64,000 nucleotides of DNA, taken from positions 4,216,001 to 4,280,000 of the forward strand of contig CP094243.1 of NCBI GenBank assembly GCA_022749655.1. Direction: 5' to 3'. How positions within the stretch are numbered: position 1 is the stretch's first letter; each line of letters begins with the position of its first letter. Position numbers and translations under genes: made by a program. The notes beneath the pieces were generated by a model. It had not been told where the DNA came from and made no database searches. It was given only the letters and a program-made list of their open reading frames with translations. Source of the DNA: Xanthomonas phaseoli pv. phaseoli (GTDB lineage Bacteria > Pseudomonadota > Gammaproteobacteria > Xanthomonadales > Xanthomonadaceae). Below are positions 30,462-38,864 of the stretch, piece after piece.

Positions 30462-31112
30462 ATGATTTCGCCATGGCCACGCCTTCAACCACGCCACCTG
30501 GCTGGGCCCCTAGGGGATTGCAGACTGGCTTCCCTGGTGATCTCCGCATCCATCGTTCTGGTCTTGCTAGGTGCGGTTGCCGTCAAGCCTGTGGGCAAAG
30601 CAAGACACGTGCCTAAAGTGGCGCTACAAAGTCCACCTCCGGCACCCGCGCAATCGCTCAGGGAGGACGTGTCCAGGGTCGTGCCAGGCAGAGTTGGAAC
30701 CATCCGGCTTGTGGAAACGTATTCATTGCCGCGCCAAAAGCAGGCGATTCTTGCGCACGACGAGTGCCAGCGAGCCGCCCCTGCGACCCCATCCTCTTCG
30801 GCACAAGCGGCCATCAACGCTGGTTGGCATGTCAGCGAAGACGTTTTTCGCATCGGATACCAAGTGGTCTTGGTCGATGCAGGGGTAGAGAAGGTCGGAT
30901 CGGCGTGTCTGCCCGTTGGGGCCAGCGTGCTTGTGTTTACGTCGAAAGGGCTGATAGCCATCGCGTATGAGAAGGGAGCGAGTAAGGCGTCCCGACTCGG
31001 CACCATGCGCTCGGTCGGCGCTGACGGCGTTCTCCTCTCGGGTCCCCGAGGGGCGCTCGCCAACCTTGAGTTCTCAGCCGAAGAAGTTCGACTCCTGCCT
31101 TCCGAGCAGTAG
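30462..31112 (+). CDS. Hypothetical membrane-anchored protein
   Basis: The start is placed at [15 protein letters not shown] (30462), divergent from terY with 64 bases between. A membrane segment lies at about residues 27-46 ([20 protein letters not shown]). A Pro/Ser-rich linker then leads to a soluble C-terminal part of about 130 residues with two Cys (DECQRAA, SACLPVG) and strand-like segments ([26 protein letters not shown]). I do not recognise the family. The longer upstream frame (from 30267) would overlap terY on the other strand and is rejected as start. Confidence 0.55.
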   Translation: MISPWPRLQPRHLAGPLGDCRLASLVISASIVLVLLGAVAVKPVGKARHVPKVALQSPPPAPAQSLREDVSRVVPGRVGTIRLVETYSLPRQKQAILAHDECQRAAPATPSSSAQAAINAGWHVSEDVFRIGYQVVLVDAGVEKVGSACLPVGASVLVFTSKGLIAIAYEKGASKASRLGTMRSVGADGVLLSGPRGALANLEFSAEEVRLLPSEQ

Positions 31113-31184
31113 ACCCTAGGCAGAAAAATGAAAGCTCAAGCAGCCGGGACGGGGCCTACTGGCCTCTCTCCCCTGCACTTCTGG

Positions 31185-31541
31185 CTAAATCTTCGGATCG
31201 TTGTTGCGAGCTGCCGATTTGATGAACTTCTTCATCAGCTGGAGCAGTTCTGTCTGCTTATCCTCCGGGAGTTGGGCGAGAACAAGTATCGCCTCTGCCA
31301 TCAAATCACTGGTGGCATGGAAGTAAGCGACTGGCAGATCCAAAGCGGCCGCTAACGTCTCCATCGTCTTTTCGTCTGGCATCCGGTCCCCGCGCTCGTA
31401 TCGAGAGATGCGCGGTGCAGCCGAGTTCTCGTCCTCCAGCCCCAACACTGCCCCAAGCTCCGCTTGGTTCATCCCTCGCGCTTGGCGGGCTTCGCGCAGA
31501 CGACGGCCCAACGTTCGGGCGGGAGGGATTGGAGCAGGCAT
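31185..31541 (-). CDS. XRE-family helix-turn-helix regulator
   Basis: The 118-residue protein has an N-terminal Cro/CI-type domain (about residues 10-70): LREARQARGMNQAELGAVLG, then PRISRYERGDRMPDEKTM and LAAALDLPVAYFHA. A short helical tail with LPEDKQTELLQLMKKF follows. It probably represses its own and neighbouring island genes, perhaps the divergent cluster that begins at 31654. The start MPAPIPPARTLG is reasonable. No ligand domain is present. Confidence 0.88.
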   Translation of the reverse strand: MPAPIPPARTLGRRLREARQARGMNQAELGAVLGLEDENSAAPRISRYERGDRMPDEKTMETLAAALDLPVAYFHATSDLMAEAILVLAQLPEDKQTELLQLMKKFIKSAARNNDPKI

Positions 31542-31653
31542 GGGGCGAGATCGAACGATTGCTGACTAAGCCCGCAGTCTGGCGGTTCCAAGTTTGCGCT
31601 GCATTTGCCATATTGGCAAACGTCGCCAGCCCGGCGAACAACAGGGGCACCAC

Positions 31654-32428
31654 ATGAAGCACTCAGGACAGGGAGCGTTCGCTGCGCTCCTGGGTATCGC
31701 ACTGCTCTCGACAGCAGCCAGCGCACAAGAAGCTCCCAACCGCGCAGGCGAGAAGCCTGGCTTCTTTCGTCAGTTGGGAAAGGGGTTGGCTGACACTGGT
31801 AAGCAAATGGTTGGCATCAAGCCCGCCGGCGCGGGCAAGGATGGGCGTCAGCCGAGTAACGCCGGACCTATCTATTCCCCGATCAGCGGCGCCGGCAAGT
31901 TGCCCAACCTGTTCAAGGCGGACAATCACCAGCAGGCCCAGCTCGGGAAGCTGGACTGGCCCCCGGGTCGCACTGACCTACACCGAATGGGGCGCATCGC
32001 TGCCCTGCTGGACGGTGGAAGCTCGCATCTGGAGCAACGCATCCGCCTCGATCAGCGAGACCTTCCGCGCCTGCTCGGATGCTGCCGTAACCGAAACCGA
32101 CGACCTGGGCGAGACGGTTGAGCTCAACACCTCCGCACTGTGGAAGGGCCGCGACACGTTGACCGGCATTCGCGTGCCGCCGAGCAAGCCGAACTCAGGG
32201 GCCCAGCGGTCGACTGGCCCCAACCCGCCGGCACAGCCCTTTGTCGTCAACGTGTCTCGCCCTGGTGTCTCTGACAAGGCCGTTGACGTTGCGCTGCGCG
32301 TGGCCTGGATCTCGGGGTTCATCCAAACCTCCGACCTTCATCCTGGTCCCTCTGGCTTGTTGACCCCCTTCAAGGATTCCAGGCTTTGGATCGCTGGGTT
32401 CAAGCCCGATGGAAACCGCGACCCGTAG
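31654..32428 (+). CDS. Hypothetical secreted protein, frameshifted
   Basis: The product starts MKHSGQGAFAALLGIALL with a signal peptide ending ASAQE. The mature N-terminus has GFFRQLGKGLADTGKQMVG. The frame changes near 31965 in a C run (LDWPP should continue RVALTYTEWGAS). The rest has TFRACSDAAVTETDDLGE and VDVALRVAWISG, and ends near FKPDGNRDP. Full length is about 258 residues. It opens a run of five plus-strand genes for envelope proteins. I do not recognise the family. Confidence 0.62.
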
Positions 32429-32502
32429 ACGCTCGCCTTCCCGCTTCTACCCCTCTCGCGAGCCGGCCTGCCGGCCCGCCCCCACTCAGAAAAGGAATCA
32501 AG

Positions 32503-32816
32503 ATGAAGAACGCATGGATTGGCCTGGCCGCCCTGGCCTCGGCCGTTGGCCTCACCGCGTGCAGCGGCAAACCCTCTTCGGGGATGCCAAGCAAGCGCTG
32601 GCCACTCTCCTCGAGCAAAGCGGCGCCGGTCGCGTCGTGGAGGTTCGGGACTTCGAACTGAGCGGCTGCACCCAAGCCGACGGCGCCGATGGCTACCGTT
32701 GCGACACCCGCGGCCAGGTGATGCTCGAGATCGCAGGGCGGCAGGTGCCCATCCCAGTCAACAAGAGCCTGCGCTATGCCAAGGCCGACGGCGTCTGGAG
32801 GGCATTCACTCAATGA
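32503..32816 (+). CDS. Small predicted lipoprotein, frameshifted
   Basis: The start MKNAWIGLAALASAVGLTACSG is a clear lipoprotein signal with lipobox LTAC; a ribosome site aaagga precedes it. The frame breaks near 32575 (GKP should continue LFGDAKQALATLLEQ). The rest, about 80 residues, has ELSGCTQADGADGYRCDTRG, with two Cys, and ends VWRAFTQ. Its stop overlaps the next start (ATGA), so the two are coupled. The family is unknown to me; small lipoproteins of this form occur beside membrane proteins in other proteobacteria. Confidence 0.62.
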
Positions 32817-33187
32817 GCAAGGATCCGAGGGCTGGAACGTCCGTCGGTGCCGTCGGCGGCTTCCGCGGGGACAGCGCCTTGCGCGCTGCTCCCAAGGAGG
32901 TCACGACCCCGCACAACCGCTTCTTCTGGTGGTTCTCGCTGAGCCTGCTATTCCTGGGGCCGTTCGGCTTCATCGTCGGACCGCTGATGGCCCGACGGGG
33001 ACTGCGAAAGGCGGAACGGCTGTATCCGCAAGAGGCCTACGCGGCTCGGCAGCGCGACCAAGGGTTCTCTTGGGGCCAGTGGTGGGTGATGACGCCTTTG
33101 GTCGTCATCATGGCAATGGGAGCCTTGGCTTTCCTGAAATGGCTTCCCTTGGCTCTGCTGGTGACTTGGGTGCAGCTGACCAGCTAA
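32813..33187 (+). CDS. Hypothetical inner-membrane protein
   Basis: The 124-residue protein starts at an ATG overlapping the lipoprotein stop. Two hydrophobic segments are seen: FFWWFSLSLLFLGPFGFIVG (about residues 37-56) and VMTPLVVIMAMGALAFL (about 91-107), followed by a third short one. The loop between them is basic and may face the cytoplasm (ARRGLRKAERL). I do not recognise a family. Coupled to the lipoprotein gene, it may form a small envelope module. Confidence 0.6.
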   Translation: MSKDPRAGTSVGAVGGFRGDSALRAAPKEVTTPHNRFFWWFSLSLLFLGPFGFIVGPLMARRGLRKAERLYPQEAYAARQRDQGFSWGQWWVMTPLVVIMAMGALAFLKWLPLALLVTWVQLTS

Positions 33188-33272
33188 TCAGAGGTCTGTC
33201 TCCGCCTCTTCCCGCTGCCCTCCCTGGCTGGTATATCAGGCCCCAGCTAGGGAGGCTTTCAGGGGAAGGGAG

Positions 33273-34378
33273 ATGGGGTTTTATCTGCGAAAGAGCGTCC
33301 GAGTGGGCGCCTTCCGATTCAATCTGTCGAAGGGTGGCGTCGGCGTATCGGTTGGCATCAAGGGCTTGCGAGTAGGAACCGGGCCACGAGGCAACTACGT
33401 CCACATGGGCGCGGGCGGCGTTTACTACCGAGCAACGATCCCCGCGAGGCAGGCCTCTCCCGCGGCGAAGCCGCCTGCAACGAGTCAGCCTCAGCCGTCG
33501 AACCTTCCGAAGGCTTGGCAAACGCAATCTACGACCGTTGGCCCGATGGTTGATATCGATTCGGCGCAAGCAACAACGATTGTCGATTCTTCCTCCCAAT
33601 CGCTTCTCGAAGAGCTGAACACAAAGCGGCGACGATGGCTTCTTTGGCCATGGGCACTGGGCGCCGCGGGACTGGCTTTGCTGCTTCTCGCAGGAAATGA
33701 CAGCCCGCGCTGGTTGCTGCTCACCAGCGCCGTCGCCTGCGCCATTGGTGTTGCACTCGTGGCTGCGAAAGACCAGCTGAGGAAGTCGGCCGTGGTGCTC
33801 TACGATCTGGACTCTTCGATGGAAGAGGCCCTGAACCGGCTTTACGAAGGCGCAAATCACCTGGCATCCGCGAGCGCCGCCTGGCACGTCTCGTCGAGCG
33901 CACGGGTTCATGATTCGAAGTATCACGCGGGTGCAGGCCACGTCATCGCCCGCGCATCCACTCGGTTCACCTACTCGCCGCCGCCCTTTGTGCGAACCAA
34001 CGTTCGAACCGTCGCGGTCAACGTAGGAACACAAACGCTCCACTTCTTCCCTGACCGAGTGCTTATCTACGACAAGGACGGCGTGGGCGCGGTGAGCTAC
34101 CCAGAACTGAGAGTGAATGTGTCCGCAACGAACTTTGTTGAGGAAGGCGGCGTCCCCGTGATGCGACGGTCACCGGGCACACGTGGCGCTATGTCAACAA
34201 AAAAGGCGGGCCTGATCGACGGTTCAAGGACAACCGTCAGATTCCAGTCTGCCGTTACGAGGAAGTGGCGCTATGGAGCCAGACCGGCCTCAACGAACTC
34301 CTGCAAATCTCCAGACTGGGTTCCGCCAACGGCTTTGCGCACGCCATTTCCAGACTCGCGTCAATCGTCCCCAGATAA
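33273..34378 (+). CDS. DUF4236-domain membrane protein, frameshifted
   Basis: The first 50 residues match the DUF4236 pattern: MGFYLRKSVRVGAFRFNLSK, then GVGVSVGIKGLRVGTGPRG and a Gly-rich strand. A linker (Pro/Ser-rich) leads to two membrane helices (WPWALGAAGLALLLLAG, WLLLTSAVACAIGVALVA; about residues 126-168). The C-terminal domain is soluble, with ALWSQTGLNELLQISRLGSA in the corrected frame. The break near 34160 is in a C run (GGVP should continue RDATVTGHTWRYVNKK). The corrected stop is at 34376-34378, giving about 369 residues. Its role is unknown. Confidence 0.72.
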
Positions 34379-34452
34379 GTGAATGCTGACAACCGGTTGG
34401 CGGACAAGCCGGAATGCCTTATCCGCTGCCGACTGACGCCGGCTGCTGAAAT

Positions 34453-35352
34453 ATGAGAGCTGCGATGAGCGCCGCCAAGAACAAAGGAAAGGACACGCGT
34501 CAATCCATGAACTCATCAGAGGATGGAAGTGAGTTGCCGCGCTTTGAGAGACTCAAAAGATGGTGGCGTGGCCTCAGTCCAGTCGCGCGGGTATACACCC
34601 TCGCGCTCGTCAGTCTCCTTATCAGTTTCGCCATCACGTGGGCAGCTCCAAAGCACGCTGTTGCGCAGGCTTTCGCATATCTCTCGTTCACACTGTTCGG
34701 TCTGTGCTTCCTGAAAGAGGCTTACGACTGGGTTATTCCCAAGCTGCAGCTTCCCCTTGTGAAGCTGCTCGTTGCGGCCGGCGGTGTGATGGCTGCCGCC
34801 GCTGCGACGGGAGTGAGCCGTATGGCGGTGAATAAGGCAACAGGACAAGACCCGGCAGCCTTCACTACCACCGTGGCCTTTCTGGTCCCGCTGTCCTTCG
34901 TCCCAGTCCTTGCAGCCCTCGTAGCGGTCGGGGGCGTCTTAATGGTGCCGGCTACGATGATCGGAAGTCTTGGAAAGGCATTCTTTACTTGGAGCAAGCC
35001 TAGGGATCTAGACGTCATGCTCAGCCTCGCTCGGGTCTTTGGCTGCGTGACGGTCATCGCGGCCTCGGCATCCCTGCTTTACGCATCGTCGCCACTCTTT
35101 CCGACCTTGAACTGGCTCGCGGGGCACGGCGCGATGATGTTCGACCTTCAACCCAACACAGCTTGCGCTGAAAACTCGACGGACCGAGTGCTCCGCTTGA
35201 CCGACGATGTCGTCATCTTGGGGCGCGACACCAATGATGGGCTTCAGTTCGTCCGGCGAAACTGTCCACTCGAAGCAGAGCCCGCACCGCTCCGCGGTGC
35301 GCAGGTAGAGGGTGCCCAACTGCGGAGCAACCACTTCCGGAGAGAGTCATGA
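34453..35352 (+). CDS. Hypothetical multi-pass membrane protein
   Basis: The 299-residue product has a hydrophilic N-terminus (about 45 residues), then at least five membrane segments: VYTLALVSLLISFAITWA, AFAYLSFTLFGLCFL, LLVAAGGVMAAAAATGV, VPLSFVPVLAALVAVGGVLM and VFGCVTVIAASASLLYA. A C-terminal domain of about 80 residues with two Cys follows. The frame is intact. It is the last of the plus-strand run after the XRE regulator. I do not recognise the family. Confidence 0.62.
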   Translation: MRAAMSAAKNKGKDTRQSMNSSEDGSELPRFERLKRWWRGLSPVARVYTLALVSLLISFAITWAAPKHAVAQAFAYLSFTLFGLCFLKEAYDWVIPKLQLPLVKLLVAAGGVMAAAAATGVSRMAVNKATGQDPAAFTTTVAFLVPLSFVPVLAALVAVGGVLMVPATMIGSLGKAFFTWSKPRDLDVMLSLARVFGCVTVIAASASLLYASSPLFPTLNWLAGHGAMMFDLQPNTACAENSTDRVLRLTDDVVILGRDTNDGLQFVRRNCPLEAEPAPLRGAQVEGAQLRSNHFRRES

Positions 35353-35811
35353 AAGCCCACGCAGAGTTTTCGGCTGGCTATCGCCGGGCCTGCGTCTGCC
35401 ATAGTTTTTGTTCGTCGTCGGGCCATGAGTGGCTCGGCGGAGCATGCAATCAGAGCGATCATATTCAAGAAGATAGCTCCGCAGCTTGACGAGGCCTTTC
35501 CTGTGGACGATGGTTGTCCTAACGCACGGCATGACCACAGTGGGTAAGCGATGTTAGCGATGGCAGTGCTGCTGATCGAGGTGTGACCGCAGCCGACTAG
35601 CCAACCCCGCCCCCAATCAGTTGATGAAGTCGTGCTTTACTCGAAGGACCTATTTTTGCAGTGGCTTACAACTTGCGGCGCCCAAGCCAGAGCATTAGCA
35701 ACTAAGAACTTCACTTCAGGCATCGCTGTCATGGGACAGCATAGTTCGTGCAGTTAACGCCGCCATGAGGCGAACCAACATCAATGAATAACCGATATCC
35801 GCGGACGGGCG
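35353..35811. other. Gene-free stretch, less G+C-rich
   Basis: About 460 bases with no gene I can support; short minus-strand frames near 35244-35538 have no start signals. By eye the stretch is less G+C-rich than the core chromosome, as is the GNAT pair after it, which suggests a different origin. Confidence 0.4.
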
Positions 35812-36351
35812 ATGCAGAATACTAAGGAATATCGTCAACACCACAGGGACATACGTCAACTCGCTTACGATGCCGTTATGATCGAATTAGAGCCAGATTT
35901 CCCGGAAGTTCGGCTTACAGAGATTGACGGCCGCGCTCGCACAGAAGCAAATTCGTGGATGATTCCAGTCAAGTCTCCAACGACGGCGAAGGTGCCGGAC
36001 TGGGACTGGAAAGATCTTTGGAAAGAATTCTCAAACAAAGCCTGCCGAGTAGATGTAGCCGTGTGGGTTAACGACTCTCTCTACGGTCTAGCGATTGGCA
36101 GGGTAAGCCGACGCCGGGTGTTGGCCACGATTCACTATCTTCAAAGAAGTCCGCTGATGCCTCAATCCGGGATCTCCCTTGGCCGCATTGCCACTGCCTA
36201 TCTAGTGGCTTTAGCGGAACAGCTCGGTTGCAGTGAAGTGGCAGTAGACCGCCCGTTAGATGAGCTGATTGGCTATTACAAGAATCTGGGCTTTACCAAA
36301 GAGGTCAGGAAGGGCAAAAAAATTGTTAAGCTTGTCTGGAGACTTCCTTAG
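35812..36351 (+). CDS. GNAT-fold acetyltransferase-like protein
   Basis: The 179-residue protein shows a GNAT-like course. A strand block (VDVAVWVNDSLYGLAIGRVS, VLATIHYLQRSP) is followed by the acceptor-helix region ISLGRIATAYLVALAEQLG, then AVDRPLDELIGYYKNLGF, the typical end-of-domain motif of N-acetyltransferases. The canonical Q/R-x-x-G-x-G/A loop is not clear. The N-terminal 60 residues are extra. It precedes a small gene by 62 bases, and the pair shares a terminator. A toxin-antitoxin role is possible because GNAT toxins occur in such pairs, but gene order and sequence do not prove it. Confidence 0.65.
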   Translation: MQNTKEYRQHHRDIRQLAYDAVMIELEPDFPEVRLTEIDGRARTEANSWMIPVKSPTTAKVPDWDWKDLWKEFSNKACRVDVAVWVNDSLYGLAIGRVSRRRVLATIHYLQRSPLMPQSGISLGRIATAYLVALAEQLGCSEVAVDRPLDELIGYYKNLGFTKEVRKGKKIVKLVWRLP

Positions 36352-36413
36352 CACACCAGAAATTGACAAGCAAGGGCAACTTGGCTACATTGGCACCGTC
36401 AGGAGGAGATCCT

Positions 36414-36635
36414 ATGTCTAATTTTTTGCTCTATAAGACATCGTCGCCCGCACTTCAGAAAGCACAAGAAGCCCTAAGCACTGGGACTATTGGTCTTGCA
36501 CTGAAGGGCAAGCACAAGACTATCAAGGAAGCTTTTGCCGTTGATAAGTTAACGCTGGAGGAGATCTCAAACAGCAGCGGTGACCCGCTTCAGCGCAATC
36601 TGGGCTTTATGGCTGGCAAAGTTCGCCGGCGCTAG
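36414..36635 (+). CDS. Hypothetical small protein paired with the GNAT gene
   Basis: The start MSNFLLYKTSSPALQKAQEA follows a strong ribosome site (aggaggag, 6 bases ahead); the in-frame ATG at 36363 lacks one. The product is 73 residues, helical and basic, with ALKGKHKTIKEAFAVDKLT and a tail ending GKVRRR. It has no membrane or signal segment. It might be a DNA-binding or antitoxin-like partner of the GNAT gene upstream. I do not recognise it. A strong terminator follows. Confidence 0.55.
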   Translation: MSNFLLYKTSSPALQKAQEALSTGTIGLALKGKHKTIKEAFAVDKLTLEEISNSSGDPLQRNLGFMAGKVRRR

Positions 36636-36674
36636 ACTTCGAGACAGAAGTCGTTCAACACCACAGATGCATGC

Positions 36675-36701
36675 AAAAAAGCCGCTTTATGCGGCTTTTT
36701 T
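36675..36701 (+). terminator. Intrinsic terminator of the GNAT pair
   Basis: A stem gccgc / gcggc with a 5-base loop is flanked by six A on the left and six T on the right (aaaaaagccgc...gcggctttttt), so it could act in both directions. It lies about 40 bases after the small gene. Confidence 0.88.
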
Positions 36702-36930
36702 GCTGGTAAGAGCAATTGGGTTCGTGTTTAACAGTCGTCTTTAGCTCTCAAGAGCGCCTCTGGCGTCATCAAACCTCGGCTCGTGATCTAACAGCATGGC
36801 AGTGCGATCTGAAGAGGAATCACACTAGCGGCATCTCCCGCTCATCGCTACAATAGAAGGACACAAACAAGGATACCTGTCCGGTTTGCGTCCTGTAGGA
36901 GAATCAATGGGTTGCGGTCGAGTTGATCCG

Positions 36931-36949
36931 ATCCCCCTCTCTCCGCCAG
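36931..36949. repeat. attR, 19-bp direct repeat at the right island end
   Basis: A perfect copy of the tRNA-Ser 3' end (atccccctctctccgccag). No tRNA body precedes it. The bases just before it (gatccg) differ from the tRNA, which fixes the repeat length at 19. It is followed by core DNA leading to the SRP RNA. Confidence 0.93.
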
Positions 36950-36983
36950 TTTCATGACTCTGCAAGCTGATTGCACGGGTCCA

Positions 36984-37003
36984 GGGCCACGGCATCGTGG
37001 CCC
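36984..37003 (+). terminator. Hairpin upstream of the SRP RNA
   Basis: The palindrome gggccacg / cgtggccc with a 4-base loop lies between attR and the SRP RNA. It has no T-run, so termination is doubtful. In the uninserted chromosome it would follow tRNA-Ser. Confidence 0.35.
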
Positions 37004-37012
37004 ACGTCTTAT

Positions 37013-37120
37013 GGTGGCCCCGTCGGTCCCTCGCGACGCTAGATCGAAAATCCCGCCAGGGCCGGAAGGCAGCAACGGTATCGATTGATGCGGGCGCCGA
37101 GGTCAACCGGCGGGGACACC
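37013..37120 (+). ncRNA. ffs: Signal recognition particle 4.5S RNA
   Basis: The hairpin tip has the invariant SRP signature cagggccggaaggcagca, with the GGAA tetraloop and the asymmetric loop that binds Ffh. The flanks ggtggccccg and cggggacacc pair to close a long stem of about 108 nt. It is the RNA part of the particle that targets nascent membrane proteins. It lies 64 bases from attR, so in the island-free state it would sit just behind tRNA-Ser. Confidence 0.92.
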
Positions 37121-37279
37121 ACCCCAACTTTCGAAAGACTCCAGGCGAGCTGGCCGGATCTTCGGCTTGCGCGCGTTTGATCGAGCGACAAGCAGCAGTC
37201 AGCTCGTGCTGCGCTGTGCGCTTATGCAACGCCGGTCGCCGGCTCACGCGCGGGTGCGCGCCGGATCCGGATCCGCCTG

Positions 37280-37726
37280 CTACGGCTGCGATTGGCGGTG
37301 CAACCAACCCGCGTCGCCTTCCAGGTAATGCTCGTGCTTCCAGATCGGCACGCGCGCCTTGACCTCATCGATGATGTAGCGGCACGCATCGAATGCGGCG
37401 CCACGATGCGCCGCACTGACGCCGACCCACACTGCCATGTCGCCGATACGCAGCTCGCCCACGCGATGCACGCAATGCGCGTGCACGATGGCGAATCGCT
37501 GCATTGCTTCGTCAAGAACGCGCTGCCCTTCGGCCTGTGCGAGCGCGGCATAGGCTTCGTAGCGCAAACCGGCCACGCCGCGGCCCTCGTTGTGATCGCG
37601 CACCCAGCCTTCGAAGCTGGCGAACGCTCCGGCATGCGGATGTTCCACCCCGGCACGCAGCTGATCGACCGGCAACGGCACCTCGGAAAGCGCAAAGATC
37701 GCAACACCCTGCTCGCTCACGCTCAA
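37280..37726 (-). CDS. moaE: Molybdopterin synthase catalytic subunit
   Basis: MoaE forms a heterotetramer with MoaD and converts cyclic pyranopterin monophosphate to molybdopterin. The 148-residue product has the typical core: FASFEGWVRDHNEGRGV, LRYEAYAALA, HRVGELRIGDMAVWVGVSAAHR and FDACRYIIDEVKARVPIWKHEHY, which bears the catalytic Lys residues. The start is a TTG overlapping the moaD stop (TTGA), or a GTG two codons on. The gene is intact and last in the moa operon. Confidence 0.95.
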   Translation of the reverse strand: MSVSEQGVAIFALSEVPLPVDQLRAGVEHPHAGAFASFEGWVRDHNEGRGVAGLRYEAYAALAQAEGQRVLDEAMQRFAIVHAHCVHRVGELRIGDMAVWVGVSAAHRGAAFDACRYIIDEVKARVPIWKHEHYLEGDAGWLHRQSQP

Positions 37727-37966
37727 CCTCCCGACACCGGCGGAATAAACACCACTTCGCTGCCATCACGCAGCGCATCTTCCCAGCGCGCGAATGCGCC
37801 ATCCACGGCCACACGCAACTGCGCAGGGGTCCAGCGCAGGCCATGTCGCGCATCGAGTTCTGCATACAGGCCGCGCAGATCCTGCGCGCCGGTCTGCACG
37901 CTCGTCGGCAATGCCTGCAACCTCGCGTAGGCTGGCGAAATACAGCACCGTCACCGTGGCGGTCAT
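37723..37966 (-). CDS. moaD: Molybdopterin synthase sulfur carrier subunit, frameshifted
   Basis: The small ubiquitin-like protein begins [18 protein letters not shown] and ends with [10 protein letters not shown], the Gly-Gly tail that receives sulfur. The frame changes near 37905 between GIADE and [17 protein letters not shown]. The full product is about 81 residues. The start overlaps the moaC stop (ATGA), and its stop overlaps the moaE start. The essential motif at each end indicates a sequencing error rather than loss. Confidence 0.88.
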
Positions 37967-38460
37967 TGCGCCGCTCCGATGTCGCGCTTGCCGCCGCGCT
38001 TGGACACCAATTTGGTCGGACCAATGCTCATGCCGTGCGACAACGCCTTGCACATGTCATACACCGTCAACGCTGCCACGCTGGCGCCGGTGAGCGCCTC
38101 CATTTCCACACCGGTGCGATGTACGCAGCGCACCGTGCAACGGATGTCCAGCACCTGCTCGCCCGCCCAATCGATCTCGAAACGGCAGGCATCGATCGGT
38201 AGCGGATGGCAGAACGGAATCAATTCGTGCGTGCGCTTGACCGCCATGGTGCCGGCAATCACCGCCGTCTCCACGATGCCGCCCTTGGCGCTACGCAAGC
38301 CATTGGCGCGCAACTGTGCGGCCACGGCAGCCGGAAAGCGCACACGACTTTCCGCGGTGGCGCTACGGGCGGTGACCGCCTTATCCGAGACATCCACCAT
38401 GGTGGGAAGCCCCGCATCGTCGAGGTGGGTCAGGCGGGCGGAACGGGAGTTTGCAGGCAT
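37963..38460 (-). CDS. moaC: Cyclic pyranopterin monophosphate synthase
   Basis: MoaC makes cyclic pyranopterin monophosphate from the product of MoaA. The 165-residue protein starts [17 protein letters not shown] and has the family blocks [76 protein letters not shown]. It ends [16 protein letters not shown]. The start follows a divergence-free gap after the pseudogene. The frame is intact. Confidence 0.96.
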   Translation of the reverse strand: MPANSRSARLTHLDDAGLPTMVDVSDKAVTARSATAESRVRFPAAVAAQLRANGLRSAKGGIVETAVIAGTMAVKRTHELIPFCHPLPIDACRFEIDWAGEQVLDIRCTVRCVHRTGVEMEALTGASVAALTVYDMCKALSHGMSIGPTKLVSKRGGKRDIGAAQ

Positions 38461-38485
38461 TGGGAAGCGACGCGAAGACAGGCCA

Positions 38486-38864
38486 TCAGGATGCGGCATT
38501 CTCGGTGAACGGGGTGCCTTGGTGGAACAGCAGCCGCCATCCAGCAGCGTTGTTTCGCCACTGCGGGCTGCGCAAGGCCTGCCGCTCAATCTCCTGCCGA
38601 CGCGCTATCGACCGATCGCGCAACTGCGCCAGACCCGGCGCCAGCCGCATGCGTTCGACGCCATCGACCTGGTACTCGGCAGCAATACCGGGTGCACGCA
38701 AGTCGCGATCGCCCACTGCGCACGTACCGACGGCCGGCTTACCGAACTCGACAAACGCCTGATCCAGCAGCGCTTTCCACCACCTGCACATTGGTACGCA
38801 GGTGCGGATCAAGCAGACGCAGTTACAGGACACGCAGCTGCGCCAGCCGCACGTCCTCGCTCAT
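38486..38864 (-). pseudogene. NTF2/SnoaL-like (DUF4440-type) protein, broken
   Basis: The start MSEDVRLAQLRVL overlaps the moaA stop (ATGA), but a TAA follows at once (codon 14). The frame then continues LRLLDPHLRTNVQVVESA. In another frame the later part reads ALLDQAFVEFG, GIAAEYQVDGVERMRLAPGLAQLR, and [23 protein letters not shown], a pattern of the DUF4440/SnoaL-like fold. At least one stop and one shift are present, more damage than in its neighbours. It may be a true pseudogene, or several read errors. Confidence 0.6.

Larger units (their letters stand above)
2822..36949. mobile_element. 34.1-kb integrative mobilizable genomic island in tRNA-Ser
   Basis: The island is bounded by the 19-bp att repeat. 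It has a tyrosine recombinase at its left edge, a MobA/MobL-type relaxase with a candidate oriT, a TraD-like accessory protein, an H-NS-like silencer, a second recombinase, and cargo made mostly of antiphage systems and unknown genes. No relaxosome coupling ATPase or pilus genes are present, so transfer would need a helper element. After removal of the island, the tRNA-Ser 3' end would lie about 64 bases from the SRP RNA. Confidence 0.92.

Noticed and set aside
37013..37120. Molybdenum cofactor riboswitch before the moa genes
   Set aside because: The structured RNA here has the SRP hairpin signature, lies on the opposite strand to moa, and is downstream of moaE.
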